Part shown: positions 23,862-34,344 of the stretch, one piece after another
Position numbering within the stretch: position 1 is the stretch's first letter
How the letters are laid out: every line of letters begins with the position of its first letter
NCBI GenBank assembly: GCA_030374765.1
Contig: JARGXX010000115.1
Location: forward strand, 806,001-870,000
Reading direction: 5' to 3'
DNA length: 64,000 nucleotides
DNA from: Agarophyton chilense
Taxonomy: Eukaryota; Rhodophyta; Florideophyceae; Gracilariales; Gracilariaceae
Notes under the pieces: model-generated
The model's input: the letters and a program-made list of their open reading frames with translations, nothing else
What the model was told of the DNA's origin: nothing
Database searches by the model: none
Translations under genes and position numbers: made by a program

Positions 23862-24112
23862 GTGCTCTAGTCATTTGAAAAAGTCCATAAATATAGTAAA
23901 CATCGTCACGTTAAGATCGGCCTAACGCAATTGAAATTTTTAAAAGGGTTTGATTTTGTAGTAAACAAGAAAAGGAAATCGTTTTTGAGAGTTTGAAAGC
24001 ATTAGAGTTTCTGTAAATAAATGAAGTAGAAGTGCAAAAATAAATTACGGTTTACTGCATTCATTTTGAGTCTAAAATTGTAGTATTTGAAGAGTAAAAT
24101 ATTGTTAAAACG

Positions 24113-24248
24113 CTGATACTGGTGCTATACTGAAGCGAGAACGAGCAACAAGGGAACGTTTTGGCAATCGGATGAAAAAGACGGGAGACCGTGCGACAGA
24201 AGAACACTTTGAAGACTGGATATCAACGATGGATATGGTTGTGAAAGC
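24113..24248 (+). pseudogene. Gene fragment cut by copia LTR
   Basis: A frame running into the LTR reads LKRERATRERFGNRMKKTGD then EEHFEDWISTMDMVVK. It has protein-like charge patterning but no family I recognise. A similar short string (GAGAACGCTTTGGCGACCG) follows the other LTR at about 31608. Confidence 0.3.
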
Positions 24249-24504
24249 TGTCAGAGCTGTCTCTCCACTGCGCGCACCTCGCGCACCTTCCACGCCCCTC
24301 CCAGAGAAGCGCCTAGGGAGAAGGGGCTACTACTAAATAAAACGGGCTGGCGCCTAAAAGATGGGGCCAGCCCGGGGAGAAGTGGCGAGAGCAACGAGTT
24401 TGTGGCTGCCTGCTTCTTTGCTCCGCTCTTTCCTGCGTCTGTGCCCACACTGCGCAAGCGCACACTACGCAACCAGCACGATCACAATTTCCACCGTTTC
24501 TACA
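24249..24504 (+). repeat. 5' LTR, short-LTR copia
   Basis: Starts TGTCAGAGCTGTC and ends TTTCTACA, directly before the primer site. Matches 31330-31582 through CACTGCGCGCACCTCGCGCA, GGGGCCA...CCCGG and CTACGCAA. An AAATAAAA stretch at about 24334 could serve as TATA. Confidence 0.8.
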
Positions 24505-24517
24505 GTTATGGGCCCAG
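24505..24517 (+). promoter_or_regulatory. Primer binding site (half tRNA-iMet) with gag ATG
   Basis: GTTATGGGCCCAG is complementary to CTGGGCCCAUAAC of the initiator tRNA-Met anticodon stem-loop and abuts the LTR end. The ATG at 24508, which pairs with the tRNA CAU anticodon, opens the gag frame. Confidence 0.75.
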
Positions 24518-25398
24518 ACCCAGCGTCCTCAAAGCCACTGACGCCGACTGATCATCCGATGTTCAACGCTGAAGGCGACTTACAGAAATATCGTCGAGAT
24601 GTCACCCGATGGGTCGAAACCATCGAAGCTGCAGCGGAAAAGGGTACTGATCGTATGTAGAAGACATTTATTGGTACAATTGCAAGATACTTGTACGATC
24701 GTGGACTCCCTCGTGAACAGAAGTCGATCGTGGAAGAGAGCCAAGCAAAAGACCTTATCGACTACAAACAGGCGGATCAAACTGAAGCCGTCAAGCAAAT
24801 CGTCAAACTCATTGAAATGGATTCTCCAATTGCCGTAATGACTAGACTGATCTCTTCCTACACCTAAGTCACTCAATGAAATCGCCGCTGCAAAGAAGAT
24901 TTGAACGTATTTGTGTGGAGGTTTTGAAGACTTGCCGCGGACCGCCTTACGCTCTTTGGTCTCTCCAATTCATCCCAATTTAATGAAAATCTTGTCATTA
25001 CTCTCTTAAACTACGCAATGTTAAGCGAGGAGACCCTAACCAACGCTAAACTTCAACTTGTTTCTCTCGCCGAAGCTCGTCAGAAATCAGAGCCCAAAGA
25101 CGAGGTTTGCATAACCAAGAATTGCAACACTTCTGTTCTCGAATTCATTGATCAGCTCTCGGAATCGTTCAATTCAGATGACGCCATGCCTAATACTTTC
25201 GACAACGCTAACACCGTTCGTCGCAAGGCTACTGACATCGTCAACAGCACTCGTGAACTTCTCCAGGAACGTTCCGAGCTATTCCAGTACTTAAAGAGGA
25301 TATCTCAGAAAGCCGGCGCAGACAGAAAACTTTTTTATGATTGTGGCTCCAAACGCACCTCAGGGGTAGCTCTGACTGCCAGTCTCCCAGATACATGA
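24508..25398 (+). pseudogene. copia gag, broken
   Basis: The frame opens MGPDPASSKPLTPTDHPMF at the ATG inside the primer site; the next Met is at codon 18. It continues RRDVTRWVETIEAAAEKGTD, a stop at 24658, then KTFIGTIARYLYDRG and EAVKQIVKLIEMDSPIAVM, two stops near 24866-24878, a frame change before 24960, and a long open run from 25018 (NAKLQLVSLAEARQKSEP) to 25398. Helical, Gag-like, with no zinc knuckle seen before the frame ends. Confidence 0.65.
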
Positions 25399-27363
25399 CA
25401 AAGGGCCTCCGTTTCGAAGGAGAGGGGCGCTGTAATACGAACACCAACATGAAAGATAAGGGTAAGGATTTTCAGAGAGGCTCCTAACCTGTGCAACGCG
25501 GTCATCTTTGATTGCTCGAGAAGAAGCCTATTCAGACCCATTTTCTCCTTTCACGGATCCGAACCCGATTGTGGATCCTGGATTTCCGAAGAGTGTTGGA
25601 GGCTTGCCATCTATTGCGCACCTCCGTGTGGCTTTAAAAATTGAGTTAACCCTCGAAGAGCTAAGCTGAAAACCATTCCTACATGGATTTGAGGAGGATT
25701 TCCTAGATGCCAAACCGACATTCGCCGTATGAAAGTTCAAAGGCGAGGACGAAAACGGAGTTTCTTTTTCAATTCCATTCCATGCTTTCGACGGAACCGG
25801 ACCCATCCTTCTCGGTTATGATATATTCTCGAAGTCTAATCTTCTTGGAGAATCAAACGAGATTCGCATACCCCAGGGTATCGTTCGGAATACAAATAAT
25901 CCGGTACTGCTTCGGATCTACCACACAGGCTCGGAGAATTAACCAAGAGCACCTTCTCCTCGTTCCTTCCTCCACCACCGCAGCCAACTCCTTTTTGAGC
26001 CATCGCAAAAATGAAACCGACTAGAATAAGCCCATCGACGACGAAGAGAGATTCGCCAAGCGATTTCATCTATACACCCATCTTCGTCCAAAGGATATGA
26101 AGAGGATCTGCAGTCGAGCTGGCGTTCTCACTTGTACCCTTGAGGCGCTTCTTCAAGCTTCATTCGAGTCGTGCACAACGTGTGCAAAAACAGGCCGACA
26201 TCTTTCTTCGCGAATGGTTTCCTCTGCCAGACTGCTAAAGGAATTCAACGACCACGTCCAAATAGACTTCATGTTTGTTTCCGAGCTAAGAAACCTTCCG
26301 ATTCTGCACATCAAAGACGCGGCAACCGGATTCTCGGTAGCCTGGCTCTCCTTGTCAAGGAATATGCAAGAAGCCAGCCAGAACTTTGTAGTTCACTGGA
26401 TATCGGTCCATGGATCTCCGTCCGAACTCTGTTGCGACCCCGAGTTCGACTGTGAGGACTTCCACGCACTTTGCGCTTCGCGCAACGTTACCTTCCTGCC
26501 CAGCCGGCACAGAGACACAACAAGCTTGGTGTCGTCGAGTCTTCTCACGAAGCGATAAGGTATCTTATCAAACGCTTGGTGAAGGATAGGCAGTATACGG
26601 CAATTAACTGGAACCAAGCGCAGTCCGACCAGGAGCGGGATCCAGAGCTGTTTTCCTCAAAAACCTACTGCTCGGATCAAAGCTTTTGTCAAGATTCGAA
26701 CTAGCACGAGGTTACAGAACCGCGTTATCCCGACTCCCGAACACTCCAACCACGAAGGAAATAATGAAAGCATATCAGGAGAGCGCCGCTCGCCATGCTT
26801 TACATCTATTCCTCCGAGCTAGAGATGTAAAGCACCTCTATAGGACGCTTCGCAGCCCTCGAACTCCTGTATACTTCTTCAAAAAGACCACGAAGCGTGG
26901 AAAATGGTACCCTGGATACGTGAAGGAAGTCTTTCAGCACTACGTCATTGTGTGCGACACTAAGAACCTCCACGGGTATAAGTATACAGTAGCTTACGAG
27001 GATCTTCGAATTCGTCCTTCTTCCCAGCTTTTACTAGAAGTCGAAAGAATCGAACTAGGGTCAGCTGAATTTCTAGAATCACACGAGCCGGAGCTAGAAG
27101 AAATCCAAGAGGAGCTCCAGACCTCACCAGAAAATGAACTGATCCGTGTGACTGATCATCTCCCCGTCCTCCGTGACGATCTAGAGTTCGACACCGCTTT
27201 CGACGAGTGGGATGATCACCTCTTCAGCTCTACCTACCTCTCAGGAATCCAAGTTGTCCGTCCTCTCAACATACCGTGTAAGGATATAGGCCATTTCCTC
27301 TCATTGACTACAGTGACAGCTCGCTACGCTCGTACTGTATCGCTTCGCATTCTAAGTAAGTAT
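25399..27363 (+). pseudogene. copia protease-integrase region, broken
   Basis: Protease cannot be recognised with certainty in 25400-26090. Integrase follows: CTTCAKTGR of the zinc finger, then NDHVQIDFMF (first Asp), SPSELCCDPEFDCED (second Asp) in 26097-26558, and after a frame change GVVESSHEAIRYLIKRL (Glu) near 26530-26575. From 26686 to 27363 an open run carries a C-terminal integrase region, including GKWYPGYVKEVFQHYVIVC, probably an SH3-like fold, followed by an acidic linker to the RT. Confidence 0.7.
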
Positions 27364-27890
27364 TAATTGGCAATGTAAAAAAATAAAATATGACAACATT
27401 AATTCAATTTTTAGTACGAAGCTCTAGTGTTTTTAAACTACCACGCCATGGTATCCACGCGAATTAACCAGAAATTAATTAAGTTCCAGCCAGCTCACCC
27501 CCACTCCCCGAAAACCAATCCTAGACCAACAACCCATTTAATCTGCCACAACCAGGCCCACTACTATGTTCCCAATTACACATGCTATAGGTGATATAGG
27601 TTCCAAGCTCTAAATTGATATTTCAGGAAAGAGTTTTCTGCTGTGACAATTTTTTCAGAAAACTGATTCTGTGTGTCAGAATTCTGTGAGTCTGTTTCAG
27701 AAATATGACGAACTGACTTGAACGATTTTCGGTTTAAGTTTCCACATGATCATCCACCTGTCCTTTTACAAGACTTCACGAAGGGTTAAAGGAGAGAGCT
27801 ACGCTCGTTTGAACACTGAGGAGGGGGGCGGGTAGTCTCTGGATTAAAACAATATCAACCCTTGGCTGACCTGGACGGTTTCCCCCCAAG
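27364..27890. other. Non-coding interruption within copia pol
   Basis: AT-rich sequence without a long plus frame separates the integrase tail from RT. It could be a decayed linker or a small insertion. CTAAGTAAGTATT at its start resembles a splice donor, but no matching acceptor is evident near 27890, so I do not call an intron. Confidence 0.35.
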
Positions 27891-29552
27891 ATGTCCTTGA
27901 AATCGACCAAGCAAGTCATTCTTAAGGACTTGTACCAACGCTTGGGGAATGAGCTGCTATCCGAACACAAGCTCCAATGTGCTCCGAGATGGTTACTAGA
28001 TGAAGCAATAGCAAAGGAGAAACAATGCTACCACGAGCGCAATGCTAATCGCCCAGTGTCAATACGTTCTCTTTCCAAGAACGTTAACCTAATCTCATCG
28101 CATCACTTCTTCGTCAAAAAGCACGATGGTCAGAGTGATACGATGAAACTCAAATTCCGACTGGTTCCAGATGGGAACAAAGATCACGAGAAGAATGATC
28201 TCCGTTCGGACTCCTCCATTGCTCAGTTCCCCACCATTCGGTTGCTTCTTTCAATTGCTTCCTTGTTCCATTTTCCAATCGCCTCCCTCGATGTCAAGTC
28301 CGCTTACCTTCAAGACGGCCGTCTCAATCGCGATATATACGTGCGTCCCCCGCACGGATGGATCACATATATCGATGAAATATGGAAGCTTTTGGCGCCA
28401 GCATATGGACTCGTCGATTCAGGAAGGCTCTGGCAGCTTTGCGTGGAAGAATGGCTAGTTGACTTCGGATTCGTATCCGTTCCTGGAGTGCCACAACTGT
28501 TCTTGCTTTAGAAGTCAGGAGAAATTGCTCTGATCTTAGCCAAAGTTGTTGATGACATGATCTTCACAGGAACTCCTTCGCATATGAAAGAGCTTCTCGA
28601 TAATATCTCGGCCAAGTTCGATGTCGAGAGGTTCAACTGCGGCACCGACATCGTCTTCAACCGTCTCTTCATCAAGCAACTCCCAGACTTCAGCATCAAG
28701 CTGAGTATGAAAGAGTTCCTTGCTTCCATCGAACAAATCGATCTTGCGCACAGCCGCCAGAATCAAAACGATGAAGAATGCACAGCCGACGAACTTCGTG
28801 AGTTTCAAGGCTTAAACGGAAAGTTGAACTTTCTAGGAGACGGTATTCTCCCACAAGCTTCGCTCTTCGCGAGCAAGCTGCAACAGCATGTTTCACGATT
28901 GAAGGTCTCTCACATCCGGCAGATCAATCAAGCGCTCACTAACATCCGGTCGTTAGCACCGACACTTCTTTTCCAAGCACCGGAATCTCCGCTGTCTAAA
29001 CAAGCGTCGGATGTGCGAGTGCTTGCGTTCAGTGATGCGGCATCTGGTTCGAGTTCTTATGTCCAAACAGGACTTCTTTGTGGCCTGGTCTACCGCCATG
29101 CTTCTCAAACAAGGTACCACACTTCAACCTGGCAGAGCTCCAAACAGAGTCATGTGTCCTTCTCTTCTGCAGGCGCGGAGATTCTTTCCGCTGCCCACAC
29201 CGCCGACCGGGCTTTTTACATAGCTGAAACACTTCCTTACCTTTTGGAAGAAAACGGGAAGGCCCCAAGGCCAACCCTGCAGATGCTAGTAGATTCGTGT
29301 GGTCTCTATAGAACAATTTCTACTCTGCATGAGCAGAAGGACTATCGACTTCGTCCAACGGTCTCAAGGCTGCGGCACTCCTTCGAAGCCCACGAGATAA
29401 ACTCTCGGAACTGGATTCCTGGACCGAAGAAGCCGGCTGACGTATTGACAAAAGTCAATCCTAATGCCTTCAAGAAGTTGGAAAAGATAATATCTGAATG
29501 CATAATTCCCGAAGACATACCAGTATCAATCACTGCTATACATTCTTCTTAG
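27891..29552 (+). pseudogene. copia RT-RNase H, one stop and a short gap
   Basis: RT begins MSLKSTKQVILKDLYQRLGN, with KFRLVPDGNKDHEKND, FPIASLDVKSAYLQ and WKLLAPAYGLVDSGRLW. A TAG near 28509 separates VPQLFLL from KSGEIALILAKVVDDMIF, where VDD holds the paired active-site Asp. RNase H follows: VLAFSDAASGSSS, SSAGAEILSAAHTADRAFY, then the C-terminal PGPKKPADVLTKVN before the stop at 29550-29552. Apart from the TAG it is open for over 1.6 kb, so this is the best-preserved part of the element. The closest family I can name is Ty1/copia of an algal or stramenopile type. Confidence 0.8.
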
Positions 29553-31329
29553 CTTGCTTACTACATTCAAACTTATCCTTGTTCTCTCTTACGTTTGCGC
29601 CTTTTCGCCCTCGAGCTGGAGGCATTTTGGTTCTTCACAGTGAATGCCCTTACCGCTTCCACCTTTCTAATCTCCAATATTTTCTCATACCGAGCTAGAT
29701 CACCAACACAGCACTCGATTGCTCACTCGCAAAAACGCAATGAATATTGCTCGACTGCATCTAAAATATGGACCTTCGTCGCGTCCACACACACGACATG
29801 ATCCACATTTTGCGCACGAAGTTGCACCAAAAACACCCCGGTGTTTTTCGAGAGAAGCCACTCCATCTTGCCGATCCCAGACGCTGAGTCGATCTGCGCC
29901 GCACTCTTCTTAAGAGCACCTGTTTCGAATTGGTGTCAACCCACTCAGCCGCGCTTTTTAAGGAAAGAATTACAGGAAGAACTGGTTTTAACACCATTTT
30001 CCTTGCGTAATCCTCAACGATCACCTCCGAAATGGCGTTTGCTAATGACGCTTGGAAGCATACCTTCGCTGTTTTACACAAAAGCATCCGATCTTCACGC
30101 AGCTCATGCTCACTGGTACCCTCAGACGAAGGTCTCGCCCCAGAGCTCGAGACCCGCACTGAGACTAGGGGAGACCGACAACAGTAGCTATGGAGCGCAT
30201 CAAGTACACTTGAGTCGCAAGTTGGTTCCATCCGATACGAATCTGTATGAGCATCGTGCTCCAAAGCGCAATCAATGCGCCCGTGCCATGTACCTTGATG
30301 GGCCAATGCGTTTGCCAAACCAATCCCTTGAAACGTGTACAGATGCAGCTGATGCCAGCCTCACTCAGGCTCATCATGATTGCGTGCATAATATGCAGAC
30401 CCACTCACACGACGCACTCCTCGTTCCGATCTCAGGACTGTGTCGTGAGGCACATATATCCCCGCATCGATTTGCCACTCTTCACCCCCGCCTATATTGT
30501 GGTACAACCCAAGCCGTGCAGCCTTTTCGTGCTCCAGTCCCTGTTCTGGGCGCGCTCGACACCACTCTGCAATGGCCCTTCCAGCGATGGACACCAGTTC
30601 TGTCCACCTGCAATAACGGTGGCGGGCGTCTAAATGATGTAACAGCTACCTCTCCCGGCGATTCTGGTCGCTACGCGCGATGGCAAACTCTTCTTCCAAG
30701 GTCCATCTACTCTCCCCCATACAGATGCAGGACGAGTCCGTCAGTTTTTATGTGATTCCCAACACGCTCCTGGATCTTCTTCGTGACAACATCCGCGGGA
30801 GTACTGCTTTTCCGACCACTTACTCCGTCTCCCCAGTCTTAAACACAATGCTTTTTCATCGCGTATTACGCCATGCAGGAGCGCCCGTTGACAACGATCG
30901 GTCTGGCTGTTTCCAATTGCGCATCATATGTCGAACTCCTTGCATGACCGCCAGTGTGATTATCAAGGAGGAAGGCGGCAACATCGCTCCACGCGGGGAT
31001 TTCCTTCCTGCCTCGTTATTCCTCTCCTGATGGTTTAATTTGATACTGCGCTTCAACTAGCCGCACCCGCTCACGCGCCTGAATCGTTTTGACGGACGGT
31101 CTTCTGGTTGACTACTTCCTTCTCTGAGCCCCACCCAACCTAAGAATTTGTGGGCTTGTCCCTGGAGCGTCGCACATGATCGTTGTTGACGTGCTACTGC
31201 AGTTTGCCCTACCGAGTATAGTCTATACTCACCCGCGGCTGCCGGCGACCGCAAGACTTGATATTCACTGCGTATCAGTAGACAACTTTACGGCGCTACC
31301 ATTCACGCAAACTGGGGAAGTTGGACAGC
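29553..31329. other. Unassigned 3' region of copia element
   Basis: Nearly 1.8 kb between pol and the 3' LTR. Open frames exist on plus (29841-30755, 304 codons) and on minus (29761-30318, 185 codons). Neither has a motif, and they overlap. The plus frame is rich in His, Pro, Arg and Thr, the minus one in Arg, Ser and Val. One may be a remnant of an extra gene carried by the element. Confidence 0.35.
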
Positions 31330-31582
31330 TATCAGAGCTGTTTCTGCACTGCGCGCACCTCGCGCAACTCCCGCGCCGCTCCCAGAGGAGCGGCCCGAGA
31401 GAAGGGGCGGCTACAAAGTAAAGAAGTCTGGGGCCGAACGGGTGGGGCCAACCCGGAGAGTAGTGGAGATATTGAAAAGTCTGTGGCGGCCTGCTTCTTT
31501 TCAATTCTCTTTGCTGCGCCTGTGACTACACCGCGCAAACACTTACTACGCAATAATCACAATCACGATGTCCACTGTTCCA
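31330..31582 (+). repeat. 3' LTR, short-LTR copia
   Basis: Aligns with 24249-24504. It begins TATCAGAGCTG (the first TG has become TA) and ends CTGTTCCA. Divergence from the 5' LTR is substantial, so insertion is old. No exact target-site duplication was found. Confidence 0.75.
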
Positions 31583-31714
31583 AAAATGGTAGTTGAGAAG
31601 AGAGAACGCTTTGGCGACCGTATATTAATGATGTTTACGCTCTAATTACGTCGTTGGTCACGCATTGAAGACAACACGTGAAATATAATGACTGACTAAG
31701 GGGATGACTTGAAC

Positions 31715-31960
31715 TGGAACCATTAGGCAAAGGTGCAACGATGTTTGAGCCTACTGTTTTAATTGGGCAAAATTCTGAAATACGTATTCATTGGCAGACG
31801 GATATTTGGCCCACTGGTGCAATGATGGTGGGGACCAATATCTGAGCCAAGATTTCTGGTTGGTCACTTGGCGATGCCAGCGACGTCGGGTCAATTCGTC
31901 AATTGCCGTGGGTGTGGGTGTGGGTGTGAGTGTGGTGTGAGTGTGTGTGGATGTCGGTGT
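31715..31960 (+). repeat. Dispersed repeat, copy 2
   Basis: Direct-orientation partner of the inverted copy at 16600-16850. It starts just after the 3' LTR flank of the copia element and runs into a GT-rich tract. Confidence 0.65.
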
Positions 31961-31972
31961 GTGGGTGTGTCA
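31908..31972 (+). repeat. GT-rich simple repeat
   Basis: Irregular GTGTGG/GTGTGA units on the plus strand, leading into the minisatellite. Confidence 0.8.
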
Positions 31973-32004
31973 TTCTAGGAGGGAAGACTGCTTTTGGCGG
32001 CGGA

Positions 32005-32430
32005 ACGACAGTGCCACGGCACGGGATTGGTAGACGTCAACAGGTGTGAGTTGGCGGACCAATAGTGTGCCGTGGCACTAATCGGGGAGGCGGAACGAAA
32101 GTGCCACGGCGCGGGATTGGAAGACGAAAACATGTGTGTGACTATTGGCCGAGAGTGCCACGGCGCAAAATTGGAAGACCGAGACACGTGTGTGACTATT
32201 AGCCAATGGCGTGCCGTGGCACTCGCTTGAACGAGAATGCCATAGCACGGGACTGGAGGAAGGGCACACGTGTGTGACAGTTGGGCAATGGGGTGTTGTA
32301 GCACTCACGTGGGGGCGACGGAACGAGAGTGCAACGGCGCGGGATTTAAGGATGGAAACACGTGTATGCTCGCTGGCCAATGGCGTCTCGTGGCACTCGC
32401 GCAGGCGGAACAACAGTGCTATAAGCCCTC
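32005..32430 (+). repeat. Palindrome-rich minisatellite
   Basis: Degenerate tandem units of about 80-95 bases. GAGTGCCACGGCGCGGGATT-like starts fall near 32008, 32097, 32151, 32232 and 32328. Most units also hold ACACGTGTGTGACTATTGG and end GCGTGCCGTGGCACTCGC, so GTGCCACGG and CCGTGGCAC give each unit internal dyad symmetry. CACGTG (E-box/G-box core) recurs at least four times. No open frame is credible here. Confidence 0.75.
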
Positions 32431-33145
32431 GTGACAGGGACAAGAGAGCTACGGGCGACACGTGTGCGCCGGACAGTCAATGCCCTGATATCATGTAAAC
32501 AAATATTCTTCTACAAATGCACGTTCTGGCGGACGCAACCGTGCCAAGCTGATCAAATTTAAATAGCTTTCAGGCACTTTTTAGAAGAAATTGTCGCCTG
32601 ATGTGAGGCCAGTTCTTTGGATGCATAGACACTAGAGCTACTATTCGCGTGGAATCTTAAATGTACGCGTCTCCGCCAAGTGTGCACGGATTGCCATCGC
32701 AGCCTTTTGACGCTCCTAAACAAGCAAAGCGCGCGAAAAGGCCGCCTCTCACATCAGCTCATTTGCGTGGCGCTTTGAATGAAAGCCGCTGTGCATTTTG
32801 TCCAGGTGTGCAGCGCATGAGCCGCTGCTGTCCAGTACGCCTGAACCCCTTTTGTATGCTCAAAATATTTTGATATGACGCGTGCAGTGGTGTGCTTAAA
32901 ACTATATCAAATCGAGCTGTTTCTAATTATTTTTCAAGTACGGGTGGCGCTATATATAAACGGCGCAGTATTAGATGTCAGCCCTATACGCCAAGTACGG
33001 TTCTCAATTCATGGAAGACGGCAACGGAGGTGTTTACATGCATGTCAACCGTCTGTTGGAGGGATCGGTATTGCATTGCTGCTACAGCATGCTTGTGAGT
33101 TGGCTAGTGGAGGAACAAGAACTACCGACTGAATTGCGGTCCAAC

Positions 33146-33715
33146 TCAGGAGACACACTGTCCTGTAGTACAACGAGGTGTATGAAACACCAAAGCTGTG
33201 CGCGTTTTTGCTGCTTCGACTATTGCCATCATTTTACCTGCACTCCACTTCAAAGCGCCCATGGCGACGATCCGAGGGTGATTCCATGCGCTCTTCTTCT
33301 CGGCTACGCTGTTGCCGCACAGCGCTTGTCGTCTCGACGGCGATGCGCAGTGCCGCAACAGGCTGCCTAGGTTCCGAAGAGCGCGATATCGGAGGATTCG
33401 GATCGCCGCAATAGAGCGGGTGATCTGCAACACCTGTTCGCGCAACTGCGAACAAGTGCTGTAGACCACACGCTGTAAGGCGGCGCACTTGAGCTGTAAA
33501 GTGCCCCGTTCACGGAGTGAATAGTAGGGTGTGTCCATGAGGGCAGATATCAGATATCTGCACTGCAGGCCGGATGACAATGACCAAAGATTCACAAGGA
33601 AATGAGCTTTTCTTCGAATACTAAATAAACACGAAGGTTCCAGTTTGCAGAGATTCTCTAATGTAGGGCACACATGCAAAAAGCTAAAAACGATAACATT
33701 TTGCTTTGTGGGCAA
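33146..33715 (-). CDS. Hypothetical ORF, uncertain
   Basis: A 189-codon minus frame (with LREQVLQITRSIAAIRILRY and RRQALCGNSVAEKKSAWNHP). It is overlapped by a 131-codon plus frame starting at 32975 (MSALYAKYGSQFMEDGNGGV). Neither has a domain I recognise and they cannot both be real. This may be the edge of a decayed transposon. Confidence 0.2.
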   Translation of the reverse strand: MPTKQNVIVFSFLHVCPTLENLCKLEPSCLFSIRRKAHFLVNLWSLSSGLQCRYLISALMDTPYYSLRERGTLQLKCAALQRVVYSTCSQLREQVLQITRSIAAIRILRYRALRNLGSLLRHCASPSRRQALCGNSVAEKKSAWNHPRIVAMGALKWSAGKMMAIVEAAKTRTALVFHTPRCTTGQCVS

Positions 33716-34069
33716 TCAACGTATCTCGTTTGATGAACATTTTCTATCATTCGTAGAGCACAGCTTGTCAATTGCCTCACAACAACCTCATACAAGGAAA
33801 AACAGATTTCTTCATTGCTGTGCCGCTTGAACCTCGCTGCAGTCCACTACCACCACTTCCACGTTTGTGTAAGATCTAGAATCGAGGAAGATGAGATACC
33901 AGTGTTAGCAATCACTACCTTTTTCTGTCTTGTCACAAGTTGAATCAGAAGGCACTTGGACCGTGTTGTAGATGAATCTCTCGTAGTGATCGCTGTACCA
34001 AATTCGGTTATCGCTAGCCAGGTAACATCTTCGAACAGATGACCAATCACACCCTACCCAAGAGCCTCT

Positions 34070-34340
34070 CCCCCTCGCCTCACCCCCCCTCATCTACTCG
34101 TTCACCCCTTACTCACTTTCCACCCCCCCTCCCCCTCCTCCAGCCAGCACATCTCATTAAAGATGGAATGTTCTTGAAACCTTTCTAGATTTTCATAGCG
34201 ACCCTTCACGCACAGTAATGTTTTATGGGGTCATTTGATTCCAGACCTTACGGACCAAAGAATAACTCCCAACATAAATAAGCGGGTTTTAGGCTCCTCA
34301 ACTTCTCTTGACCTCAATCTTCACTCATCCCACCAAACAA
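34070..34340 (+). promoter_or_regulatory. Candidate promoter of peroxidase gene
   Basis: A C/T-rich tract (about 34070-34145) is followed by a TATA-like ATAAATAA at 34274-34281, about 63 bases before the ATG. The leader just before the start is pyrimidine-rich, then CCAAACAACATC precedes ATG. Confidence 0.4.
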
Positions 34341-34344
34341 CATC

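Larger units (their letters stand above)
24249..31582 (+). mobile_element. Decayed Ty1/copia retrotransposon (short LTRs)
   Basis: Short direct repeats (256 and 253 bases) bracket gag and pol in the order gag, integrase, reverse transcriptase, RNase H, which is copia order. The primer site is the initiator tRNA-Met half-tRNA type. Pol is unlike the copia elements at 53-64 kb (active site KVVDDMIF, and the C-terminal PGPKKPADVLTKVNPN), so it is a different lineage. About 1.8 kb without an assignable gene separates RNase H from the 3' LTR. Several stops make it inactive. Confidence 0.85.

Noticed and set aside
24105-24472. Minus-strand open frames over the copia 5' LTR
   Set aside because: They cross the LTR boundary and mirror LTR sequence seen again at 31332-31553, so they are not genes.
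27354-27890. Intron within the copia pol starting CTAAGTAAGTATT
   Set aside because: No suitable branch point and acceptor near the RT start; a retroelement carrying an intron would be hard to maintain.
32005-32430. CRISPR-like array
   Set aside because: Units are degenerate, of unequal length, with no constant repeat and unique spacer pattern, and the context is eukaryotic.
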